Positions 10,320 through 20,142 of a stretch of DNA of 64,000 bases are shown in pieces (the stretch's first letter is position 1; every line of letters starts with the position of its first letter). Source of the stretch: Histoplasma ohiense (Eukaryota; Ascomycota; Eurotiomycetes; Onygenales; Ajellomycetaceae); the NCBI GenBank assembly GCA_017607445.1, contig JAEVHH010000001.1, positions 4,154,001 to 4,218,000 on the forward strand, read 5' to 3'. The notes under the pieces are model-generated. The model saw nothing but the letters and a program-made list of their open reading frames with translations. It ran no database searches and had not been told where the DNA came from. A program made the position numbers and the translations under genes.

Positions 10320-11114
10320 GCTTAGTTGTTATTTGTTTGGAGAGAGCTAGAGAGAGTGTGTGTATGTCTGTATGTGGTTCTATATTCATGTGAAAGGATA
10401 GATAAACGGTATGTACTGTACATCGATTGCACAAGGGTTGGGCGCTATGCTCTCTTTTTTTCCCATTTATAAACTTTGTTTTTCTTTGGCTTTGTAGTAT
10501 TATGGATTGAAGGAATAAAGGGGTAAAGGTTTTTTTCTTCTCTTTTTTTTTTTTTTTTCTTTTCTGGCATTTCGCGATTGTGCATCTTTTGTTTGGCCTC
10601 CATGCCAAAAGACGCAGCCATGACAGCAGCAACACATGTATTTTTCGTTCCTTGCATGATTTTACTTATCAGCATATTTGTGTTCTCTCAACATCATCGC
10701 CACAGAAAGTAACAGGGCAGAGGCATATTACTCTGAGCATTTCAAAAACATAAGCCATTATTTCACGCTTCCTTGTCTTGATCCATCCCATAGGGTGGAG
10801 AATTTCAGTACTTTGACCAAGCTATCTCTGCGGTAGCTGCCATTTCCAACTATGCAACAGTTAATGAAGAACGGCAAGTCTCGAATGATAACGGGAAATA
10901 GGATAATAGCCCGAAAAAAGGGACTGTGGAAATATTACAAGCAGCTCGTACTGACTTGAGCACATAGTACCCGAAATTGAATCCCACCCACCGGGCTGGG
11001 TTCCGAAATACATACATAATTATTTATTACACATTGCAAGGGCAAATAGGTGAACAACATCGGGGCCACACAACCTTTTCATCCCCCCCATATTAGGGAC
11101 ATGTACAGTACATC
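10320..11114. other. Convergent intergenic region
   Basis: About 0.8 kb lies between the GH47 and CorA-like 3' ends. It includes a long T tract near 10540-10560. The palindrome TGTAC(A/T)GTACA occurs twice, at 10412-10422 and 11102-11112. No gene was recognised; it is presumably made of both 3' UTRs. Confidence 0.6.
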
Positions 11115-13857
11115 TTACACTTCCTTTGCCGCATCTTCTCGCACTGTCTTCGCTGGCTGTTTCAATACCAGCCAGTGTCCACGACGTTCCAAATAACGTG
11201 TAATACCCGGCCCCTTGGGCGCAAATTTCTGTTTCACCGAAGATATAATGCTGCTCGAAACGGTCTGCTTCCCACTTGCTGTGGCTAAGTTGTTCACCTG
11301 CTTTAATACCTGAATCGGTTCGTCCAGGCTGAAGGGAGGGGGCTTCACTTCGTACGGCTTTATGGCTTCGTGCTCCGGTCTTGGCTTGGAGGGAGAGAGT
11401 CTGAGCAAGCGAAATTTCCGCAGAATTTCAATACATAAGTACTGTGGGATATGCCACTGCGAGGGCTCGACGTTTTCCCGGACAGGCTTGAAGGCGGAAA
11501 ACCGGTCGCCACGTTCTCCCCAGATTCTATCAGGGTCCCTCTTCATACGCTCGACAATGGGATTCTTGATATGGCGGACGGTCTTTTTGGAAAAGAGGAC
11601 AGCATGGTTCAAGTTACCAACCAAACTGTATGTGGCGAGGGCAATGAAAAAAGTAACTATGGCGAAATTTAGAACCGTGTACTGTTCATTGAGACTCCAG
11701 AGGCTAGCACAATAGCTCAGAGGGAGATAAAATATGCTGACGTAGGTGAGGAGTCGTATGTTCTCGCCAAGTTGTGTTGCTGCACGACTTTCCGCCACTG
11801 CACTGGCACTGAACAGCTGGGTAATGGAAGTTAGCAATAAATTTTGATAGTGGCAGAGTATGTACGAATAGGGGACATACACCATCCCTTAAGGATTGGG
11901 TCTTCTTATAGAAGCCTTCCAGCACCTGAGCCGAATTGTCTAGTCTGCTCACTTCAATATTTATAGAATTGACAACATCATCCACTCGATAGCTTTTAGG
12001 GAAAACATGTCGTTGTCTGTTTTCTGCTGCAAAATAAGGATCCTTTACGCCAAAAGACCTCAGGCGAGATATGTGGCCTTCTTCATGTTTTCTGAAGATA
12101 TCTTCACGGGCGGCCCAAAAGTCTTCCCATTGCTTTTTAGCATCTGCTATCCGCTCCTTGAATGCTTCTAAACTATCAATCACCCAGAAATAACAGCGAG
12201 ATCTGGAAAAGGTATTATCGTCGAATAAAAGGTTGTCATGCTCATCTAGATCAAAAATGGCAAGTTGGTCATTTAAAACTGACGCGAAGTGTGAGCAGAC
12301 ATTTTCATAAGAATTTGCAGCATTCTGGAGGGCATTTTTTATCAGCACCAAAATAGCACTGGGCGGCCAGTGGAGGTTTTCGTGAATAAGATCCAGGTGT
12401 TGCGGGCTTAGCAAGATCGTAGTCCAATGAAATGAGCTATATGACGCTGGAGATTGACGGCGAGACCACCAATCAGAGTTCAAAGTTTGCTCGAAGAAGT
12501 AGTCGACAGTGAAAGCGACCTCTTCAAACCTTTGTTCTTTCGTACCAACGTACAGTCGTCCTGATTTCCAATTCGCATTTGTTGTTAATTCCCTCTCCTC
12601 CATGATACGGAACCAAGTTATGTGGAACGGTGCACGACGTTTGTATGGGTTGTATATGGTGTAGCGACGATGGCAGTTGAGATGAAGTAAAAACATTTCC
12701 GAGACATAGTCAATCATTTCCTGGTTCCGGATGCCTGGGGTTTGCGCGAAGAATCTAGGTTCAAGAAGCAAAGTCACAACATCTTTTATGTTTGTGAATT
12801 GAGGCAAGGATTTCTTGCCAAATCTTGACGTTAGCCCCTGGCAGTGGACTATCCGGTACCATGGCCCATAACCTTGTTTCGCCGTGAGACGAGACTGTCT
12901 GATACAGTTTCCAGAGCGCGTCAAACGCAAGGGGGTAGGTGAAATGTTGATGGAAAAACACTCTGCTAGAAGGGATGGCATCGAAGCCTGTGCATATGGC
13001 CTTGTCCTAATATTCCAATCTTTGTCAGGGACTTGTCGATTGGGGATATTTCGGCTATAGACAGTCGGATTCATGAACTCGTCAAAGTCTATAATTTTGA
13101 ACGTTTCCCAGCCGTCGAATAACTTTCTGATATTTTCGAGGTGCATCTTAAGTATTCCTCCCGCTGCCTTTAAACGCAGTGTCGATTTTTCAAAGCCCAG
13201 ATGAAGTCTATGGTCACTAGGAACAGAGTAGAGAAGACCTAGATATGACTCTAACTCGGCAACGTTGAGAGGTGCTGGGGTTCCGTTAGGCCATGATTGT
13301 CTCTCCGCTGGTATGAAAGCATATGGTACAAATCGCACCACAGATCCTTGATCTTCCTGGAGGTCTGAGGAGAGAGTGACCGGGTATTGCCTTTTCAAAT
13401 CATCGACATGGTACCAAACTCTATCCTCCTGAATCAACTCCCACTCGGGTATGTAATTTGGTATTCCCCGACCTGAGGCGCAACTAAGACCAAGATGGGT
13501 TGAAATTGGCCGCCCTATTCATATCTAGAGTAAGCATATAGATAATATCACCGGTTGAACCTCGGAGAGTCACGTACAATATTTCCAGCCTGGGCCAGCA
13601 GTTCCTTCATCCTGAGATGGTTCTGATGGAGGGACGGTCGGGAGCGCAAAATTCAATTTCCTTACAGAGCTCGTGATAAAGTATAGGTTCATGAAATTAT
13701 CAGAGTAATATGTTGTGTTGATAGGAGGGGGCAAATTTTTCGCTGTTACCCAATGCACACAAGGGCCCGGGGAGCGCAAGTGATCTGGGACGAATTCATC
13801 CTCCCGTGATCCATCTTCTTCAGAAGCTGAACGTTGCAACCTTATTATTTGCTTCAT
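11115..13857 (-). CDS. CorA-like membrane protein (fungal Mg2+ transporter-like family)
   Basis: Three exons on the minus strand: 13857-13578, 13472-11881 and 11816-11115 (857 residues). The introns are 105 nt and 64 nt; the second has GTATGT, GCTAAC and CAG. The first exon starts at the ATG at 13857. The long soluble N-terminal part carries fungal family features such as GRGIPNYIPEW, YFWVIDSLEAF and an extended helical stretch before the membrane. Two adjacent transmembrane helices follow (LLTYVSIFYLPLSYCASLW and FAIVTFFIALATYSLVGNL), the arrangement of CorA-type channels. The canonical Gly-Met-Asn after the first helix is not present; the sequence there is LWSLNEQ. The family is recognised by architecture, and actual ion transport is uncertain. 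The C-terminus is a roughly 160-residue basic tail. Confidence 0.78.
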
Positions 13858-16848
13858 TAGGAAAATGTTTGGGTATTGCGTTCTGCAATCCGGAAATACG
13901 AAAATTCCTCAACGCGATGCAATCGTAGATTTGCGACAGCCAGATTTCCCCGGTGAGAGTTTTATATCACTTTTGACTTGCTTTGTGGTAAAAAATTGGG
14001 TACCTTTCTCACTCTGTTTCTTGGACACCAGCAATACTTTTGGTTATTTAATTATCCGGTATCACAGCATCGAGCGCATCGGGAACGGAATCAACAAGGT
14101 AGAGCAGGTGAGTTGGACCAACTGTCTGGAAGTCTAGAAGGTATCTCCGCATACTTATGCAAAGAATGTGAATGCTGGGCCCAAGATAGGAGAACATGAT
14201 TTTGCGTAGGGTTAACTGCTAACACAATGTCATTGGTGGGCTGAGGGTTTTGTCTCTTGGATATGCGTCAGGACGAGGGGTAAACTACGACGTCGTACGA
14301 CCAGGTAAATTATATGTGGTTGTACCTAGTGGCTTGACTTTCAGAGCCTGCCCGACGTGATTGGCATGCTACTCAACTGTGTCATGACCCCCACAAAGCG
14401 CTCCATGTTGCTTGATGTAATGTTTTCCTCAATTCAGTTGGTAAAGATAAACATGACCCTACCCTATCGAAACATCGGAGAGGCTTGGAATCCGAATAAT
14501 GGACCAGGCGAAAGGTAGGAATTTTGAGCGACATGGACACGGGCCGGGGTGCATGGGGCAAGGGTAGGGCTCCAAGGGTATCCCAGAGCCACCGAACAAA
14601 GGAAGGCTCTATTTTTAGTGCGTGGCCAGTTACCCGATGCCAAAAATTCAATCACGACGACAGTACTCCGTAGTATAAGATTCATGGGACGCGGAAGTGG
14701 GACGGGAGCCTGCTGCAACAATGTGCGTGCTGGGAGACTAGTGAGGGGGAAACCAACAAGTCGCAAAATGGGTTTCCTGCATTAGTCGCACTCCTGATTT
14801 TGGTGTTGTCGTCAGCGAGTGGCTTCGTGGGGGACCAAATAATACAATCTTCGCCGATGGCCCTTGACACCGGGCACGCTGTGTGGTGATACCAGAAAAG
14901 CGCCTCCCCTGTAAGCAACAGGAGCGGTTCAAAATATTCCTGTTGGTTCCCTCGGGTGTTTATCTGAACCCAAATTTGGGGTCCAGTTCCCGCTGATAAT
15001 ATGTCAAAATAAAAAGATCACATTCGTACACGGGGAAGGTCCCAAACGAACACCGCCCTACCCAATTTTCTCGGTGGCAGTGGCACCATCCAAAATTCCC
15101 AAGGCGTTGATGTTAATCGGTTGGTCGAAGAGTGGTTTGCCGTGTCGCTAGGCACTCGTTTAACATGATGCATGGATGGATCTTCGTTGATGCCTGTCAA
15201 GTCCAAGTTCTCAGAATGTAACAATAACAGGTTGGCTTTCCTCGTATGATTATTGGCCCATAGAACATAAAGGGCTGATTCACGTTTCTCACCGTCAACA
15301 AGTAACAATCTATTGAAGAATCAGGAAACGAATAACGTTCCCGGAGCAGTTAAAGCGATCCAGATGCAAGATAATAGATAAGAGGTTAACAACACCAACG
15401 TATCCTGTTCGGCCACCATCAAAAATACAGTAGATTTTCCCCGTCAATCAGAATCTGTACACTTTCTCTGGGAAGTACACAGCAATCCATGCTGCTCATG
15501 GATTGCTGTTCGTGGCCAACTTGTTGGTAGATCAACAGAGGAGTCTCAGCGAAGATTCATGGATAAGTTTTCTCCGCCTTACTCGCAAACTTGTACAGTA
15601 CAAGCGCTCAGGCCTCAAACTATGAAATTAACCTTGGAGGCCACTTGTGTGAGCCCTCCTGGGAATGATGCAAATGTGACATAGAGTCACATGAATGGGG
15701 TATTTCAGTGCTAAAAAGTAATCTGCCCCCTCCAATGGAATTAGTTTGCATAAGTAAAATTGGTGGTCCCTTCTCTTTAGAGGTATTAAGTTGGCTGTAA
15801 TGTTATTTGGATAATCAAGCTGTTGCTGAGTAAAGTGTGCTTTCAAGCCAACTAAGGCTATCCTGCATCCGCCCAGGGAAGCCTCTTGGATCAGCTCGAG
15901 CATTGTTTCCAAGCAAACTGCCAAACACACCACCCTTTCGAATTACAGTTAACACCTTGTCAAAGCAAGTGTTTTCCATTAGCTTCATGTGGCCAATGTA
16001 GGTATGGTAGAAAGAAGGAAGGAGGAATGTCGGAGAGCACTTGGCTGTTGCTGATGTCAAGACCGACGTTTCTCTCCGGCGGAATGCAAATTGCCTATAA
16101 CTTGATAGTTTGCTATATAAAGAAATGAGCCTTGCTCAAAGAGCGATAGGATAGTTGAGGATTCTACTTCGAGAGGTCAGTGAGCGCCCACAGCTAGCAA
16201 CCAAAGCCGTAATTAAATCACCATACCGAATTACCCCAAACGGAATCGCTGCCTGCATCGTCGGCTAGCATCTGATGCCCTAGGTGAGAGAAGGTGTTGA
16301 TAGGAGAAGGACGTAGATAGAAAAATCTGATTTATTTCCTGGATTTTTTTATTATGATCAGTTTCTGACGATTGGTATTTTTATAGAGTATAAGAGATCT
16401 TAATGGCTTTATCTCAATGTTTCAAAATGTCAGGATAACATATTCAATATTTATTTATTTATTTTTTTTAAAAAAAAAAAGAACGTCATCTTATAATGAG
16501 ATTCCCTGTATGGATGTGAAAATTGCTGCTATCGAGGGGTAATTGACTCCTCTGGAAATCGTGGTAACACATAATTGCTGATTACTATATAGGGTTGTTG
16601 GCTGTATTCGAAAAAAAAAAAAAAAAGCTTGATGATCTCAATTGCTTATTTGAGCCGAATTATCGATTTGAGATTAGTCTACTACAGTGGCCAATCATCT
16701 TGTAGCTTGCCGAGATAAGGAAATGACGTAGTTGGCATCCTCAACAACACCGAATGATCTCGACAACACGACACTTTTGAACGTATGCTCGACCAGCATC
16801 CCGTCCTGAGGCACTCCTCTTCTACTCTATTAATTGCGGCCATACCAT
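13858..16848. other. 3-kb gene-free stretch
   Basis: The largest gap in the left half. Short ORFs on both strands show no family resemblance. It contains a perfect 13-bp inverted repeat (15479-15509), the 15-bp palindrome around TGTACAGTACA (15590-15604), TACTCCGTA at 14664-14672 and A/T runs near 16460-16630. It probably contains the promoters of the CorA-like gene and FIG4. I see no conserved RNA gene, but a non-coding transcript cannot be excluded. Confidence 0.5.
15479..15509. repeat. Perfect inverted repeat, 13-bp arms, 5-nt loop
   Basis: Arms acagcaatccatg and catggattgctgt flank the loop ctgct, with no mismatch. No T-run or gene end is adjacent, so it is not an obvious terminator. Confidence 0.85.
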
Positions 16849-16864
16849 ATGTTGTCCTATTGCA

Positions 16865-19852
16865 ATGGAGAGTTTCGATAATGTAGTGCGGCCTCTTAAA
16901 ACACTACTCGAAAGCGAGGAGCAGGGTTCAGCAGATGGAGCTATTCCCTCGGAGCCAGCACCTCGTAATATCGACATCAAAGACACCAAACAGAATGGCA
17001 ACGGTGTGCCATTCGTGGAGCATTTAGCTAGTCGCGACCCTTCCCACAATGTACCAATGTTTGACGAGGATACGGAGGGTGGAGATGAGGAGCCAAATGT
17101 CGCGAATTCATTCGAACGGACTTCTTCCCCTTCGACGGGCGCCCAGCGAAGTCGGTATTTTCTCGATGGGAAAGTAGGAGATGACTGGGTCTCCAGAATG
17201 CACAAGTTCTCGTTATATGAAACTTCAACGCGGTATTACATGGTGGGCATGGATCTGTTGGAGCAACGGTTCCGGATCCTGAAGATCGAGCGCACTTCTG
17301 CGGTGGATGATCTCAATATCTCAGAAGACGATACTGTTTATACCAAAAGCGAAATGAATCATCTCCTTGATGCAGTTGATGATGGAAACAAAAGCTCTGG
17401 CGGCTTAAAGCTTAGATGTAGTTCCTGGGGCCTCCTGGGTTTCATTAGATTCACCGGGCCATACTACATGATTTTGGTCACCAGGAGAAGTCAAGTTGCA
17501 ATGATTGGCGGGCATTATATCTACCAGATTGACGGCACGGAACTTATACCATTAACATCTACAACATCAGCCCGAACAAAATCTGAAAAAAGTGCCGAGG
17601 AGGCAAGGTTCATAACTATTATGAGTAATGTCGATTTAACACGATCCTTCTACTTCAGTTACTCTTACAACATCACCCGCACTCTACAGCGAAATATTTC
17701 CTATGAACGACAGAGACTTCAGAAAGGGCCTTCTGATGGTCGCAACGTTGACCATAATACAATGTTCGTGTGGAATTATTATATGTTGGAGCCTGTGGTC
17801 TCCCTTTTAAAGAATGCATTTGATTGGTGTCTCCCAATCATACATGGATATGTTGATCAGTCGATAATATCCGTATATGGAAGGCTGGTATACGTGACAA
17901 TTATTGCCCGGCGGTCTAGGTTTTTTGCAGGAGCACGCTTTCTAAAGCGTGGCGCGAACGATCTTGGTTACGTCGCAAACGACGTTGAAACCGAACAGAT
18001 TGTGTCGGAAATGTTGACCACCTCCTTCCACTCCCCCGGACCGAAACTTTATGCAAATCCCCAATACACTTCTTATGTGCAACACCGTGGGAGTATCCCT
18101 TTGCACTGGACGCAGGATAGCACTGGTGTCAGCCCGAAGCCCGATATTGAGTTGAGTCTTGTTGACCCGTTCTATTCAGCTGCTGCTCTTCATTTCAACA
18201 ACCTCTTCGAGCGATATGGCGCACCTGTGTACGTCCTGAACCTTATCAAAGCCAGGGAGAGAGTTCCGCGGGAATCCAAACTACTTACGGAATTTACAAA
18301 TGCCATTACTTATTTAAATCAATTTCTTCCCGAAGATAAAAAAATTCTGTACAAGGCTTGGGACATGAGTCGTGCATCAAAGAGTCGTGACCAAGATGTG
18401 ATCGGCACCTTAGAGGACATTGCTGAGGACATTATACCAGAGACAGGGTTCTTCCGGAACGGCGATGATATTGAATCTGGGTTGCGATTGCAAAATGGCG
18501 TTGCAAGAACAAATTGCATCGACTGCCTCGACCGAACAAATGCTGCCCAGTTTGTCATTGGGAAACGAGCACTTGGATATCAACTCCATGCTTTAGGGAT
18601 TATCGACGGGACATCCGTTCAGTATGACACTGATGCTATGAACTTGTTCACAGCCATGTGGCATCATCATGGAGATACAATAGCTGTTCAATACGGCGGA
18701 TCTCACCTTGTGAACACTATGGCAACTTATAGAAAAATCAATCAATGGACAGGTCATTCCAGGGATATGGTTGAAAGCGTTAAACGATATTACAACAATT
18801 CCTTTCTCGATGCGCAGCGCCAGGAGGCATACAACTTATTCCTAGGGAACTACATATTCTCCCAGAGCCAGCCCATGCTGTGGGAACTCGCCACAGATTA
18901 TTATCTCCATCATTCAGATCCACGAGTGCGGTCCAACAAGTGTAATTATATTGACTGGTTCAATCCGGAGTACTTGAAGCCTCAAGAAGCGTCCTGGGCC
19001 GTGACTCCACAAGATGCAGAGAAGCCCCAGGTCGACAACTACGATGACTACTGGCTGGAATACTACCGCCCCTTGGCCATCTCCTCCTTCTCCAAAATTT
19101 TCTCTAACAAGATGAAATCAACAATACGTTATCTTTCTTTCCGATCGATCCAAGACCCTCAGTACGATCTAAGTCCATTTGTCGTACGAGTAATCAACGA
19201 ACCTGATGGTCGTGAGAAGAAACCATCCCAGCGAAAAGGCGTGACTATCCAAAAACCATCAGACCTCCTAAGTGAAGATCCATGGTCCACGAGTTCACGC
19301 ATCCATTCATCTGCCGTCTCCAGACCTATTCAGAACTGGCTTCAGCAACCGCCATCTGCCGAGAAATACCCACCCCAGGCTGGCATAACGAAACTACCCC
19401 GTTTCGAATTTCCGGACGACGTAGCAACCTACAATGCCAACCTCTCACGTACTCCCAGTAAATTCCAACTCATCCAATGGAGCCTAGACGAGCTAGTGTA
19501 CGAATCACTTCACCCATCAGTCTCAGCTGTGGAAGCAGAAGAGTACGAACGCTACATCAATCACCCTCTCAAAGTTCCCCTTGTAGTGACTTCAGAGGAC
19601 ACATTGGCTGCCGCATCGCTGGCGGAGCGTGGATCAAATCTTGATCTCTTCGAGTATGCCAACAAATGCACAGTGGACGATGCGAACTTGGACTTGTTAG
19701 CGGAGGATAATTTACCAGACTATCTTGAGTTTGTCAATGTAAATGAGGAAGGATTGACAGTTATAGCAGAGGACCATAATAAGAAGAGGTACAAGCGTTA
19801 TCGACAATGGTTGAGAGGGAAAAGCCTGTTCAAGCAGCGAGTGGATTCATGA
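16865..19852 (+). CDS. FIG4: Polyphosphoinositide phosphatase Fig4 (Sac1 domain)
   Basis: An intronless 995-residue ORF starting at ATG 16865 (MESFDNVVRP). It is predicted to dephosphorylate PtdIns(3,5)P2 at the 5-position and to act with the Fab1/PIKfyve kinase and Vac14 scaffold at the vacuole membrane. The N-terminal part (FSLYETSTRYYMVGMD...RFRILKIERT) and the Sac region (about 180-620) match the family. The catalytic CX5R motif is NCIDCLDRTN with C551 and R557, giving Sac1-type C-x5-R-T. Fig4-type C-terminal features after the Sac domain include NYIDWFNPEYLKPQ and DDYWLEYYRPL. Length is somewhat greater than the yeast protein because of acidic N-terminal and C-terminal extensions. A short out-of-frame ATG at 16849 overlaps the start. 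FIG4 is convergent with TTI2. Confidence 0.95.
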   Translation: MESFDNVVRPLKTLLESEEQGSADGAIPSEPAPRNIDIKDTKQNGNGVPFVEHLASRDPSHNVPMFDEDTEGGDEEPNVANSFERTSSPSTGAQRSRYFLDGKVGDDWVSRMHKFSLYETSTRYYMVGMDLLEQRFRILKIERTSAVDDLNISEDDTVYTKSEMNHLLDAVDDGNKSSGGLKLRCSSWGLLGFIRFTGPYYMILVTRRSQVAMIGGHYIYQIDGTELIPLTSTTSARTKSEKSAEEARFITIMSNVDLTRSFYFSYSYNITRTLQRNISYERQRLQKGPSDGRNVDHNTMFVWNYYMLEPVVSLLKNAFDWCLPIIHGYVDQSIISVYGRLVYVTIIARRSRFFAGARFLKRGANDLGYVANDVETEQIVSEMLTTSFHSPGPKLYANPQYTSYVQHRGSIPLHWTQDSTGVSPKPDIELSLVDPFYSAAALHFNNLFERYGAPVYVLNLIKARERVPRESKLLTEFTNAITYLNQFLPEDKKILYKAWDMSRASKSRDQDVIGTLEDIAEDIIPETGFFRNGDDIESGLRLQNGVARTNCIDCLDRTNAAQFVIGKRALGYQLHALGIIDGTSVQYDTDAMNLFTAMWHHHGDTIAVQYGGSHLVNTMATYRKINQWTGHSRDMVESVKRYYNNSFLDAQRQEAYNLFLGNYIFSQSQPMLWELATDYYLHHSDPRVRSNKCNYIDWFNPEYLKPQEASWAVTPQDAEKPQVDNYDDYWLEYYRPLAISSFSKIFSNKMKSTIRYLSFRSIQDPQYDLSPFVVRVINEPDGREKKPSQRKGVTIQKPSDLLSEDPWSTSSRIHSSAVSRPIQNWLQQPPSAEKYPPQAGITKLPRFEFPDDVATYNANLSRTPSKFQLIQWSLDELVYESLHPSVSAVEAEEYERYINHPLKVPLVVTSEDTLAAASLAERGSNLDLFEYANKCTVDDANLDLLAEDNLPDYLEFVNVNEEGLTVIAEDHNKKRYKRYRQWLRGKSLFKQRVDS

Positions 19853-20142
19853 AAACCCCCTTTATATGGCGGTTCATGGCTACGAACCAAGCCGCCTAAC
19901 TTGTGTTGTGGCGTATATTTCTTTCATGGTATATTTAATTGTTTAGTTTTCTGGATACGATAGCTTTTGGTTGCTAAGGTTTGGATTCTAGAGGATATGG
20001 ACGTTAGACTCCGCAGTTTACACTCAATGACATTATGACAGCCGAAAATTTGAGACTAATACCGAGTAACTTGGCGTTGGGAGGGTTTAAAGATTAAAGG
20101 TCAAATCTAGTTGTTTTCTTTTGAAATGGTCTTTGTTACCCC
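19853..20142. other. Convergent 3' regions of FIG4 and TTI2
   Basis: 290 bp of AT-rich DNA with no gene seen; the two 3' UTRs may overlap. Confidence 0.6.

Noticed and set aside
11704..11800. Continuation of the long CorA-like reading frame beyond 11881 to 11704
   Set aside because: The frame runs through a GTATGT...GCTAAC...CAG intron. The spliced product restores the first transmembrane helix, while the unspliced tail is unrelated sequence.
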